From: Planctomycetia bacterium
GTDB lineage: Bacteria > Planctomycetota > Phycisphaerae > UBA1845 > Fen-1342
Length of the DNA: 64,000 bases
NCBI GenBank assembly: GCA_015709575.1
Contig: CP054190.1
Coordinates: forward strand, 3,098,616-3,162,615
Reading direction: 5' to 3'
Shown here: one piece after another, positions 9,279 to 17,337 of the stretch
Layout: every line of letters starts with the position of its first letter
Numbering within the stretch: the stretch's first letter is position 1
Translations under genes and position numbers: made by a program
The notes under the pieces: model-generated
The model's input: the letters and a program-made list of their open reading frames with translations, nothing else
Databases searched by the model: none
Told to the model about the DNA's origin: nothing

Positions 9279-9596
9279 TCGCGAGCTCCAAACGGGGAAG
9301 CAGGGAAGCTGGGCAGGACTCCGGTTCTTCTGAACCCTCTAACGGGCGGCGATTATAGCGCCGCCCCCACCCCTGTCAAAGCCCCGCCTTCACATTGACC
9401 ACGCCCTGCGAACCACCCCGGGACGCCCCAATCCACGCCGATCCGGGCAATGACGGCAAATCGCCACCCGCCCGCCTGACGTCGGGCCGGAATTTCCGTA
9501 TCGCCCGGCAGCCACCCGGCCGCGTCGTGCGTCCTCCCTGCTGACGGGGGACGACACCCGGAAGAAACCGACGTTCAAACGCGAAAGGAACGAATC
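9279..9596. other. divergent intergenic region with promoter
   Basis: This 318-bp space separates the leftward HEAT-repeat gene from the rightward Ala/Ser-rich gene. It contains the consensus promoter described separately for the leftward gene. On the plus strand I see only a usable Shine-Dalgarno sequence (AAAGGAACG) just before 9597 and no convincing -35/-10 pair. Confidence 0.6.
9352..9379 (-). promoter_or_regulatory. perfect consensus sigma-70 promoter
   Basis: On the minus strand TTGACA (9379-9374) is followed after exactly 16 nt by TATAAT (9357-9352). Transcription would start near 9345, giving a leader of about 67 nt to the ATG at 9278. Both hexamers match consensus fully, which is rare in so G+C-rich a genome. 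Confidence 0.85.
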
Positions 9597-11759
9597 ATGC
9601 GACGCACGACCTCGACGACCCGCGGCACGATCCTGAAGCTCTCCGCACTGCTCGCCGCGCTGGCGGCGACCGCCGGCGCAATCGCCCAGCCGCTGCTGGC
9701 CACCTCCCGCAGCGGCCCCCCGGCCGTCACTCCCTTCGAGCCGCCGCGCGGCGACTACGGCGACGCCCCGGACGGCACCAGCGCCCGCTACGCGCCGCCC
9801 TTCGCCCATGTGATGGGGCGCTTCCCGACGAACTTCGCAACGACCAACAGCCGCTACCACCAGCCCGGCGGCCATACGCTTAACGCCGCCCAGGAGCACC
9901 TCGGCAGCGTCTTCAGCCTCGAGCGCGGACCGCGCGACCCGGCCGACCCCGACAAGGTCGAAAACTTCGTCGACGACGACTTCGACGACGGCTGGGTCAC
10001 CGGGCCGTGCGCCGAGCCGGGCCTGGCCGCTCCCTGGGGCGCCTTCATCCCCACCACGCTCTCATTCCGCGTCACGGTCGCGGCGGGCGCGCCGGCCGGA
10101 CCGCGCTACATCAACGTGCTGTACGACGTCGATCACGACGGCGCGTGGTCGAACGGCCCGGGGAAGACCGAATGGCTGGTGGTGGATGCCCCTGTCGGCG
10201 TCGCACCAGGTTCATCCGTCGTGGTGACGGTCGGACCCTTCCCCTTCCCGGTGAACGCCAACGGAGCATGGACGCGCGTGGCGCTCACCCGTACGCCCAT
10301 CGTCGGCAGCTTCGCGGATGACGGCAGCGGCTGGGACGGCAGCGGCGTCTTTCAGTATGGCGAGATCGAGGATTTCCAGCTTGCCAATGCGCTGTCTTAC
10401 GCCGCCGAGGCCGCCAGCTCCGCCGCATCGGCATCCGCCAGCGTCAGCGCCTTCGCGGGGCTGAGCCTCAACCTGCACGTGACCGCCTTCGCGGCGGCCC
10501 GCGCCCAGGCAGAAGCCCATGCGGTCGCACTGGCCGCGGCGTTGGCCATTGCAGAGGCCGACGCCGATGCAGCCGCTCAGGCGCATGCCGTAGCCGTTGC
10601 CGCCGCAGCCGCCGTGGCCTCGGCCTGCATCTCCTGTCCGTGCGCCGTTCTCTGCGCAGAGGCCGGCGCAGCGGCTATCGCCGCCGTCGCCGCGGCCGCG
10701 GAGGCGGAAGCCAGTGCGTCGGCAGCAGCGGCGGCCCTCGCAATCGCCTATGCCCAGGCCAGCGCCCAGGCCTCGGCCTTCGCACTGGCGCAGGTCGATC
10801 TCGACGCGCATGTTTCCGCGTTCGCAGCCGCCAGCGCCAGCGCGACGGCATCGGCGTCGAGCGCCGCCAGCGCCGCGGCGCTGGCCGCGTCCGCAGCCTG
10901 CGGCGGCGACGCCCAGGCGGCGGCGCTCGCGGCGGCCGACGCCCGCGCGTCCGCCAGCGCAGCGGCCAGCGCGTCCGCGCTGGTGCGCGTCTCCTACTAC
11001 ATCGCGGTGGGAATCCGCACCCAGGCGGACTCGCAGGCGTCCTGGTCCGCCTCGGCCGTATCGCTCAGCGCTTCCGCTGCCATCGCGTCGTCAAAGGCGA
11101 AGGCCGCGGCCGAAGCCGCTGCGCTGGCCGCTTCAGGCGCCTACGCCGCGGTCTTCGGCGCGTGCAGCACCTGCTACGTCACCTGCCCGCCATGCCCGAC
11201 CACTACCCCGAGCGACCGCTACTCCAACGGCCGCACCACCACGCCGTCGATGCGGACCACCACCGGCGCGAGCACCTGGACCATGACCGGCGTTTCGGTC
11301 GGCACCGCCACGATGACCTCCACCGGCATCCGCTGGCAGGCGGCCGACATCGGCACGTTCATCGGCATGGCCGACGTCGCCGTGTGGGATGCCGGCCTCG
11401 TGCAGAGCGGCGCCGCCAACGATTTCAACCCGATGATCAGCATGCCCGGACTGCCCGCGACGCGCACCCCGGTGCTCAATGACTGCGGCCAGCCGGTGCA
11501 GATGGCCGGCCGCCCGGTGTTCAACTACGCGGTGGACTTCCCGCAACTGGACCTGCCCTTCGGCGCCCAGGTGTACATCGGCGTGCGGCCGGTCGGCGGG
11601 CCGACCTTCAACAGCGGCGTGCTCAGCGCTCACCGCGACCACAGTGCCCCGTTCATGCCCTCCTTCTCGATCAACGGCGAAGGAGCAAACGCGGTCCCGG
11701 CCGATCCGTGCGGCAACGACCATGTGATGTACACCGTCAGCAACGGACCGAGCAACTGA
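9597..11759 (+). CDS. exported GEVED-type protein with a 260-residue Ala/Ser tract
   Basis: The 720-residue product has a signal peptide (about 1-31, ending AIAQ). Residues about 50-262 form a GEVED-type beta domain, starting GDYGDAPDG and ending GEIEDFQL. Residues about 264-520 are almost entirely Ala and Ser with scattered Glu, Gln, His and Tyr (ASASASVSAF, YAQASAQASAFALAQ), interrupted by one Cys-rich knot (CISCPCAVLC). A Thr/Cys linker (CSTCYVTCPPCP) leads to a C-terminal beta domain. The start has the ribosome binding site AAAGGAACG. The tract resembles silk-like or fibrous structural sequences; a fibrous cell-surface role is inference. Confidence 0.8.
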   Translation: MRRTTSTTRGTILKLSALLAALAATAGAIAQPLLATSRSGPPAVTPFEPPRGDYGDAPDGTSARYAPPFAHVMGRFPTNFATTNSRYHQPGGHTLNAAQEHLGSVFSLERGPRDPADPDKVENFVDDDFDDGWVTGPCAEPGLAAPWGAFIPTTLSFRVTVAAGAPAGPRYINVLYDVDHDGAWSNGPGKTEWLVVDAPVGVAPGSSVVVTVGPFPFPVNANGAWTRVALTRTPIVGSFADDGSGWDGSGVFQYGEIEDFQLANALSYAAEAASSAASASASVSAFAGLSLNLHVTAFAAARAQAEAHAVALAAALAIAEADADAAAQAHAVAVAAAAAVASACISCPCAVLCAEAGAAAIAAVAAAAEAEASASAAAAALAIAYAQASAQASAFALAQVDLDAHVSAFAAASASATASASSAASAAALAASAACGGDAQAAALAAADARASASAAASASALVRVSYYIAVGIRTQADSQASWSASAVSLSASAAIASSKAKAAAEAAALAASGAYAAVFGACSTCYVTCPPCPTTTPSDRYSNGRTTTPSMRTTTGASTWTMTGVSVGTATMTSTGIRWQAADIGTFIGMADVAVWDAGLVQSGAANDFNPMISMPGLPATRTPVLNDCGQPVQMAGRPVFNYAVDFPQLDLPFGAQVYIGVRPVGGPTFNSGVLSAHRDHSAPFMPSFSINGEGANAVPADPCGNDHVMYTVSNGPSN

Positions 11760-11974
11760 CGTCAATCAACCGCTGCGGCGCGGATTCCGGCGGCTCGTTT
11801 GCCTGCCGGTGGTGCGACCGCGACGCGGCGGGGTCGGACGGGTGATGAGTGATCACCGCCCGTTCAGCGCGGCAGGTGTGGGTCGAAAGGCCCGCACCTG
11901 CCGCTGCGTTTGCTTCATGAGCGCTGCATGAGTCCGCGATCCGGTTCGCAGCAACCGACGCCCCCGCGAACCCA

Positions 11975-12724
11975 TCACCGCTTGTGAGCCGGCGGCCGCA
12001 CGCCGTACAGCGTCCCCTCCGGCGACACCCCGTGCGGGCTGTGTGGGTCGCCGCCATTGCCGGACGCGGCGAGCGCATCGCGGTGCGATTCCAGAATTCT
12101 CATCGCCTCGTCGAGGTCATCCGTCACGCTGAAGATGTTCATGTCTTCCGGTGAGATGTTCCCGTGCCGCTCCAGCATCGTCCCGCGCATCCAGCCCACC
12201 AGCGGGTTCCAGAACTCGGACCCGATCAGCACCACCGCCATGTCCGGGGACTTGTCCGTCTGCATCAGCGTCAGCGATTCAAAGAACTCGTCCATCGTGC
12301 CGAATCCGCCCGGAAAGCACACGAACGCCTGCGCGTACTTGACGAACATCACCTTGCGAACAAAGAAGTAGTGAAAATCCAGCTTGCGGTTCTGATAGGG
12401 ATTGGGCACCTGCTCCTTCGGCAGCGCGATGTTGAGACCCACGCTCAGCCCCCCCGCCTCGCGCGCACCGCGATTGGCCGCTTCCATGATCCCCGGCCCG
12501 CCGCCCGTGATGACCCCGAACCCCGCCCTCGCCAGCCGCTCCCCCAGCTCGCGCGCCTGCGCGTAGTAGCGGTTGTCCGGCGGCGTGCGGGCGGACCCAA
12601 ACACCGACACGGCCGCCCCCACGTCGGCCATCATCTCGAACCCTTCCACGAACTCCGACATGATCCGAAAGACCCGCCACGTCTCCCGAACCGCACGCAG
12701 CGCGTTGGCGTCGCTAGAATCCAC
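11975..12724 (-). CDS. LOG-family (TIGR00730) nucleotide 5'-monophosphate nucleosidase
   Basis: The 249-residue Rossmann-fold protein carries both signatures of the LOG/lysine-decarboxylase-like family: GGGPGIMEAANRGA, and PGGFGTMDE with the catalytic Glu. Family members cleave cytokinin riboside or purine 5'-monophosphates to release the free base. It is often annotated as lysine decarboxylase, which is wrong for this family. The GTG start at 12724 has AGGGG upstream and reads MDSSDANALRAVRE. It is divergent from the receiver-like gene. Confidence 0.9.
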   Translation of the reverse strand: MDSSDANALRAVRETWRVFRIMSEFVEGFEMMADVGAAVSVFGSARTPPDNRYYAQARELGERLARAGFGVITGGGPGIMEAANRGAREAGGLSVGLNIALPKEQVPNPYQNRKLDFHYFFVRKVMFVKYAQAFVCFPGGFGTMDEFFESLTLMQTDKSPDMAVVLIGSEFWNPLVGWMRGTMLERHGNISPEDMNIFSVTDDLDEAMRILESHRDALAASGNGGDPHSPHGVSPEGTLYGVRPPAHKR

Positions 12725-12759
12725 GCGTATCCCCTGTGGTTTACTGGAATCCGGGAATC

Positions 12760-13215
12760 ATGCTATCCGATCCACTGCAACCCGACCGACCTCCCGCACC
12801 GGCGCCGGACAGCGCATCCCGCAATCACGGCCCCCCGGGCGAAGCGCGCATCCTCGCCCTCGCCAGCGACCTCCTCTCCGGCTCCCGCATCAGTGGGGCG
12901 GCGGCGGCGCTCGGCATTCCGGTCCGCGTCCTCCGTCCGCCGTTTGATGCCGGGATCGATCATGCCATCGAGATTGCCGTGCACCCCGGCCTGCGCGCTG
13001 CGCTGATCGACATGACCCTCCCCGACGATCAGCCGCTCGCCGCCATCCGGCGGCTCCGCGCACTCCACCCCGCGCTGCACATCCTCGCATGGTGCCCGCA
13101 CGTGCTGACCGACCGCATCGATGCCGCCAGGGCCGCCGGCGCGACGCAGGTACTGGCCCGCTCGGCCTTCTCAAAGCGCCTGCCTGAGCTTCTCGTCGAT
13201 CTGGCGGGCGCCTGA
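12760..13215 (+). CDS. degenerate receiver-like domain protein
   Basis: I use the ATG at 12760, preceded by GGGA; a GTG at 12736 in the same frame is the alternative. The 151 residues read as one receiver-type beta/alpha domain: ARILALASDLL, then ALIDMTLPDDQPLAAIRRLR with an Asp in the phospho-acceptor position, then LHILAWCPHVL and a final helix. No output domain follows. The acidic pocket near the N-terminus is not conserved, so phosphorylation is uncertain. No histidine kinase gene is nearby. Confidence 0.6.
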   Translation: MLSDPLQPDRPPAPAPDSASRNHGPPGEARILALASDLLSGSRISGAAAALGIPVRVLRPPFDAGIDHAIEIAVHPGLRAALIDMTLPDDQPLAAIRRLRALHPALHILAWCPHVLTDRIDAARAAGATQVLARSAFSKRLPELLVDLAGA

Positions 13216-13317
13216 CGCCACAACCCCGCGCCCGCCCACCCCGCCTGCCGTCGAACCGCCGAGCCGTCCGCCGCGCCGCACGCCGCGTCGGTGCGCTTCC
13301 CGTATCATCCGACCCCG

Positions 13318-14811
13318 ATGTACCTGGTCATCATCGCGATCCTGTCCATCGCCCTCGCGCTGCGCCAACCGCTCGATGGATGGGTGCTGGTTCGGCCGCG
13401 GGAATGGGTGCTGCTGGCGGTCGTCTTGGCGACCATCCTCCCTCCGCTCTTCGCCGCCTGGATGGCACGTCGCGCGCGGGCAGAGCTCGAGGATCACACC
13501 GACGACCCCATCCGCGGGCAGGAGCGCTTCGCCACCGGCATGTTCATCGTGCAGGTGCTGCTCGGCCTGCTGCACGGATCGCTGCTGCTCCTCACCGGCT
13601 GGATGCGCCTCTGCCGGGAAACGCCCACCGTCGGACCCTGGCCGCTCGTGCCCGCATTGATGGCGGTCTTCCCTTTCATGCTCTCGCTCGTGCTGGTGTG
13701 GATCGCGGTCTACGGCGTGGATCGCACCATTCGGCAGATCGCCGTCGAGCAGTACCTCTTTCGCGGACGGCCCGTTCGCCCGGTCTGGTCACTGGGCGGC
13801 TATCTCGTCTACAAGCTCCGGCACGAGCTGCTGTTCATCCTGATCCCCACCGGAATCATCATCGCCGCCCGCGACGTGATCGAGGCCCGCGAAGCGCCCC
13901 TGATGCGCGTCCATCCCCATCTGCCCGACATCCTCATCGGCGGCGTCGCCGGCGCCGTCGCCCTGCTCGCGCCGCTGCTGCTCCGCTTCGTCTGGCAGAC
14001 ACAACCGCTGGCCCCCGGCCCGCTTCGCGACCGGCTGACCGAGCTGGCCCGCACGCTCAAGGTGCGCTGCCGCGAGATCCTCGTGTGGAGATCCGGCGGA
14101 GCGATCAACGCCGCCGTCATCGGCCTGTTCGGCCCGCTGCGATATGTGCTGATCACCGACGCGATGCTCGAAAGCATGGAGGACACGCGGATCGAGGCCG
14201 TCTTCGGCCACGAAGCCGGGCATGTCCGGCATCATCACATCCCCTACTTTCTGATGTACGCGCTGCTGACCGGCTGCATCGTCTCCGCCGTCGCAGTCAC
14301 CACAGCGCAGCACGTGCCGCGCACCGGCGGCGGGCAGGAAGTCGTGTACGCCGGGCTTGGCCTGCTGCTGCTGCTCAAGTGGACCGTCGGCTTCGGCTGG
14401 CTCTCTCACCGCTTCGAGCGCCAGGCCGACATCTACGCCGTCCGTACGCTCGCGCTGCTGCGCCTGCCCTGCTCGCAACCCGATTGCCGGCTGCACAGCG
14501 ACCCGCGCAGCGCCGGCGACCCCCGGCACGGCCCGCTCTGCGCAACCGCGGCCAGCGCCTTCGGCGACACGCTCAACGAGGTCGCGCACCTCAACGGTAT
14601 CCCCCCCGACGCTGGCGGCCTGCGACACCCCTCCATCTCCACCCGCTCACGATTCGTGCAGCAGGTCGCCATGGACCCCGGCGCCCTCCGCCGCTTCGAC
14701 CACGGCGTCACCCGACTCAAGATCGTCCTCATCCTGTGCACGCTGGCGGCGTGCGCCTGGGCGGGCTGGAAGCTCAAGGTCTGGACGCTGCTCGACGCAA
14801 TTTGGCGCTGA
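13318..14811 (+). CDS. M48-family membrane zinc metalloprotease
   Basis: The 497-residue product starts at the ATG at 13318 with a hydrophobic N-terminus, and about six membrane segments follow in the first 230 residues. The zinc-binding motif HEAGH appears in VFGHEAGHVRHHH, and the third ligand region is FERQADIYAVR, as in HtpX and CAAX (Ste24) M48 proteases. A long Cys-containing insert (SQPDCRLHSDPRSAGDPRHG) lies after the third ligand, and a final helix ends the protein. It is probably a membrane-protein quality-control protease. It converges on the CPBP protease gene. Confidence 0.85.
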   Translation: MYLVIIAILSIALALRQPLDGWVLVRPREWVLLAVVLATILPPLFAAWMARRARAELEDHTDDPIRGQERFATGMFIVQVLLGLLHGSLLLLTGWMRLCRETPTVGPWPLVPALMAVFPFMLSLVLVWIAVYGVDRTIRQIAVEQYLFRGRPVRPVWSLGGYLVYKLRHELLFILIPTGIIIAARDVIEAREAPLMRVHPHLPDILIGGVAGAVALLAPLLLRFVWQTQPLAPGPLRDRLTELARTLKVRCREILVWRSGGAINAAVIGLFGPLRYVLITDAMLESMEDTRIEAVFGHEAGHVRHHHIPYFLMYALLTGCIVSAVAVTTAQHVPRTGGGQEVVYAGLGLLLLLKWTVGFGWLSHRFERQADIYAVRTLALLRLPCSQPDCRLHSDPRSAGDPRHGPLCATAASAFGDTLNEVAHLNGIPPDAGGLRHPSISTRSRFVQQVAMDPGALRRFDHGVTRLKIVLILCTLAACAWAGWKLKVWTLLDAIWR

Positions 14812-14857
14812 TTCGCGCAAAATCGCGCGCATCTCCGCCAACCTGCGCGAAAACCAC

Positions 14858-16027
14858 TCACATCCGCGCGCGAATCACCTCCGGCGCAAGCAGCGCGAAG
14901 GTCATCGTGCGGGCGTTGAACAGTGCGTGGATCACGACGCACATCCAGAGGCTGTTGTAACGGATGCGCAGGTACCCCAGCAGCAGCCCCATCACCGTCA
15001 GCGGCACGACCGCCTCCGGCACCCCGACGTGCATCAGGCCGAACATCAACCCGCTCAGTCCGACCGCCAGCGAATCGCTCAGCAGCCGCCGCCGCAACGC
15101 GCCGACCAGAATGCCCCGATAGAACAATTCCTCCACCAGCGGCGCGGCCACCACCGCGCTGACCACCAGCAGCACGCTGCCCCACACCCCCCAGCCGCCC
15201 GTCTCCAGCGCGACCAGCACCGGGTGCTGCACCGGCGCCGCCTCCGGCGAAACCGCACGCAGCGCCAGCTTGCTCAGCACCGCGAAGCCGTCCACCGCCG
15301 CCGTCACCGCCAGCGCCGCCGGAATCGCCAGCAACACCCCACGCGCCTCGCTGCCGAAGCGCCGCGCGGACAATCCACCACGCCCGGCTGCGCCGCCGGT
15401 TCGCAGCACTGCGTTCTCCCCTTGCGTCGCGCCGTGCCGCGCCGCGATCAGCATCCACAGCATCGCCCCGGCCACGATAAATCGACCCGTCACGTCCGCG
15501 CTGTGGCCGCGGAACCAGGTCGCGGTGCCCGGCGGTTCCGTCCCGGACTCCGGTCCGACCAGCGCCAGCCGCAGCCCCGCGATGGACCCGATCAGCAGCA
15601 GCAGCGCAAACGCGGCATGACGAAGCCCCAGCCCGCCGTCATGGCCGCACGGCCCTTCCGTATGCACGCCGCGGCAGCTGTTCACCGCGTCGCCGAGCAA
15701 CCCCGCGGCGGACCGTCCCTCATCAGTCAGCCCCGCCGCCGAACGTCCCCCATCAGTCAACCCAGCCGCGGACCGTCCCCCATCAGGCAGCCGCACCGCG
15801 GACCGTCCCGCATCAGGCAGCCGCACCGCGGACCGTCCCGCATCAGGCAGCCGCGCCGCGGGCGCCTCGGCCGGCGCAGCGCCTCTGCCGGCGCTCGTGC
15901 CGCTGGTCGGCGCCGTGCGCCGCACCCTGCGAAGCTCGCGCCACAGGTAGACCAGCGCGATTCCCGCGCCGAGCGTGGTCAGCGTGAAGTCGGCGGCTTG
16001 TAGCGTGTCCGCAATGGCAGCTAGCAT
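14858..16027 (-). CDS. CPBP-family intramembrane metalloprotease
   Basis: The protein has 389 residues and about eight hydrophobic segments. The CPBP (Abi/CAAX-like) motifs are EELFYRGILVGALRRR (EExxxR) and the later His-containing helix GLMFGLMHVGVPEAVVP. Between the first membrane segment and the rest (residues about 56-106) is a 10-residue unit (GRSAVRLPDA type) repeated five times, encoded by a 30-bp tandem repeat. Family members include type II CAAX prenyl proteases and bacteriocin-immunity proteins; the substrate here is unknown. No strong ribosome binding site precedes the ATG at 16027. Confidence 0.85.
   Translation of the reverse strand: MLAAIADTLQAADFTLTTLGAGIALVYLWRELRRVRRTAPTSGTSAGRGAAPAEAPAARLPDAGRSAVRLPDAGRSAVRLPDGGRSAAGLTDGGRSAAGLTDEGRSAAGLLGDAVNSCRGVHTEGPCGHDGGLGLRHAAFALLLLIGSIAGLRLALVGPESGTEPPGTATWFRGHSADVTGRFIVAGAMLWMLIAARHGATQGENAVLRTGGAAGRGGLSARRFGSEARGVLLAIPAALAVTAAVDGFAVLSKLALRAVSPEAAPVQHPVLVALETGGWGVWGSVLLVVSAVVAAPLVEELFYRGILVGALRRRLLSDSLAVGLSGLMFGLMHVGVPEAVVPLTVMGLLLGYLRIRYNSLWMCVVIHALFNARTMTFALLAPEVIRARM
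15711..15860 (-). repeat. five-copy 30-bp in-frame tandem repeat in the CPBP protease gene
   Basis: Units start at 15711, 15741, 15771, 15801 and 15831, each beginning with a variant of GACCGTCCC and ending GCCGCG. The three highest-coordinate units are nearly identical and the other two have diverged. The unit is 30 bp, so copy-number change would keep the frame, adding or removing 10 residues of a hydrophilic linker. Confidence 0.9.
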
Positions 16028-16072
16028 TCACACGCTCGCGCAGGATGCGACAAAACCCGAGGATTCGCGGCA

Positions 16073-16888
16073 ATGACCGACGTTCTGACGCAGATTCTGG
16101 CGGACAAGCACCGCGAAGTCGAGGCGGCCGCTGCCGCGCGGCCGGTGACCGACCTGCGCAGCGCCCCCGGTTACCACGAGCCGCGCCGCAACTTCTTCGG
16201 CGCGGTGGCCGCGCCGCGCCGCGATCGCGCCAACCTGATCGCCGAGGTCAAGCAGCGCAGCCCGTCGGCCGGTCTGATCCGCCCGGACTTCGACGTCGCG
16301 CTGCTGGCGAGCGCCTATGAGCGCGGTGGAGCATCAGCCCTGAGTGTCCTGACCGACGCGAAATGGTTCGGCGGCGACGGCTCTCACATCGCCATCGCAA
16401 AGCACGCCTGCGGACTGCCCGTGCTGCGCAAAGATTTTGTGATCGACGAGTACCAGCTCCACGAAGCGCGGATGCTCGGAGCGGATGCAGTGCTGCTGAT
16501 CGCCGAGGCGCTGGAGCCGCGGCACCTGGCGGGACTCTGTGAGTCGGCCGTCGCGCTGGGACTGTGTGTGCTGGTGGAGGTGCATTCGCGCGAGGCGCTG
16601 CATGGCGTGCTTGGCGCGATTTCACTGGAGAAATGTCGCGGATCGCTGCTCTTGGGCGTGAACAATCGCGATCTGCGGCGGCAGGTGACGGACATCGGGA
16701 TCACCGAGCGCCTCGCGCCGGAAGTCCCGCCGACGGCGCCGCTCGTCGCGGAAAGCGGGATTCGGTCGCATTCTGACGCCCAGCGCATGTTTCTGGCGGG
16801 CGCCCGCGCGCTGCTGGTGGGAGAAGCACTGCTGAAGGAGCCGGATGTAACCGCGGCGGCGCGGCGGATGATGGAGGGGGGATCATGA
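16073..16888 (+). CDS. trpC: indole-3-glycerol phosphate synthase
   Basis: The 271-residue (beta/alpha)8 enzyme converts 1-(2-carboxyphenylamino)-1-deoxyribulose 5-phosphate to indole-3-glycerol phosphate in tryptophan synthesis. Diagnostic motifs are LIAEVKQRSPSAG, ALSVLTDAKWFGG, LRKDFVIDEYQ (catalytic Lys), ADAVLLIAEAL and GVNNRDLRRQVTD. The length matches the family. No other trp gene lies next to it, so the pathway genes are scattered. It is divergent from the CPBP gene, with 45 bp between the starts. Confidence 0.97.
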   Translation: MTDVLTQILADKHREVEAAAAARPVTDLRSAPGYHEPRRNFFGAVAAPRRDRANLIAEVKQRSPSAGLIRPDFDVALLASAYERGGASALSVLTDAKWFGGDGSHIAIAKHACGLPVLRKDFVIDEYQLHEARMLGADAVLLIAEALEPRHLAGLCESAVALGLCVLVEVHSREALHGVLGAISLEKCRGSLLLGVNNRDLRRQVTDIGITERLAPEVPPTAPLVAESGIRSHSDAQRMFLAGARALLVGEALLKEPDVTAAARRMMEGGS

Positions 16889-16971
16889 TCGACGACGCTG
16901 CCGGTGGTCCGATCCGACTCCCAGCATGCTGCGCCGGCACACCGGCCGTCTGCACGCCGGCCGGCGAATGA
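16885..16971 (+). CDS. possible 28-residue ORF coupled to trpC
   Basis: The ATG overlaps the trpC stop codon (ATGA) and is preceded by GGAGGGGGG, a strong ribosome binding site. It would encode 28 residues containing a CC pair. There is no homology I recognise; it may only be the coincidental context of the trpC end, or a remnant of a gene interrupted by the downstream repeat. Confidence 0.2.
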   Translation: MIDDAAGGPIRLPACCAGTPAVCTPAGE

Positions 16972-16986
16972 AAAAGGAGCAGGGAA

Positions 16987-17046
16987 ATGAACTGGGCAGC
17001 ACTCACCGTCTCAGCGGGTGGCATGCCTTCGCGGTACTCCGCGTAG
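16987..17046 (+). pseudogene. possible gene start truncated by the repeat
   Basis: An ATG at 16987 sits 7 nt after AAGGAG, an ideal ribosome binding site, but the frame runs into the palindromic repeat and stops after 19 codons (MNWAALTVSAGG...). The last nine codons are repeat sequence. This suggests a small gene beheaded by repeat insertion; chance is also possible. Confidence 0.25.
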
Positions 17047-17064
17047 GCATGTCGCGACGCGCGC
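17014..17064 (+). repeat. composite palindromic repeat, copy 1 (hairpin half only)
   Basis: The copy contains the hairpin CATGCCT-T-CGCGG-TACT-CCGCG-T-AGGCATG (two stem blocks separated by a T:T mismatch, four-base loop), flanked by GCGGGTGG on the left and TCGCGACGCGC on the right. The second half of the element (GCGTGCC...GGCACGC and GTAGGCTGGGCT) is missing here. Confidence 0.9.
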
Positions 17065-17224
17065 ATCGAGTAGAAAGGAGGTGGATCATCGGCACCATCT
17101 GCCGTGTATTTTGACGTTCCCATTACAGCGCAAAGGCGTGCTTGCGCGGCGCGGTCCGTTGTAATGGGACACTCCGCAGCGAGTGGACTCGGCGACAAGT
17201 GGTCGTGTGCAGATCAGAGCATGG

Positions 17225-17265
17225 GAGGCCGCGCCAGTCGAACTGGCGCGGCCTCAGCGTTTTTT
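17225..17265 (+). terminator. strong intrinsic terminator
   Basis: A perfect 14-bp stem (GAGGCCGCGCCAGT, 17225-17238, against 17242-17255) with a CGA loop is followed by AGCG and six T residues (17260-17265). It acts rightward. The only rightward gene upstream is trpC, about 340 nt away, so either trpC has a long 3' UTR or a short RNA starts in between. It does not serve the leftward TIR gene, because the other side lacks a T-run. Confidence 0.85.
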
Positions 17266-17337
17266 GTACAAGGCGCCGTCGACGCATACGCCGCGGTTCG
17301 CGTTGTGGGGTGTCACGCTCGACACCCGGCGCGGCAA

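Larger units (their letters stand above)
16889..17337. other. intergenic region between trpC and the TIR gene
   Basis: These 449 bp hold the first repeat copy (17014-17064), two strong Shine-Dalgarno-like sites without proper genes (AAAAAGGAG at 16971-16979 and GAAAGGAGGTG at 17071-17081), an inverted repeat pair CCCATTACA/TGTAATGGG within about 17119-17171, and a strong intrinsic terminator at 17225-17265. I see no protein gene of convincing size. Confidence 0.5.

Noticed and set aside
6420..9398. A 992-codon open frame antisense to the HEAT-repeat gene
   Set aside because: It is rich in Arg, His, Gln and Pro as expected for a shadow frame, lacks a ribosome binding site and lies opposite a gene with a signal peptide and a perfect promoter.
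11975..12724. Lysine decarboxylase
   Set aside because: The motifs GGGPGIMEA and PGGFGTMDE define the LOG nucleosidase family; there is no PLP site.
17071..17081. A fragment of the 16S rRNA 3' end (anti-Shine-Dalgarno) on the minus strand
   Set aside because: The match is limited to about 15 bases with one extra base, and no other rRNA sequence is nearby; a strong ribosome binding site is the simpler reading.
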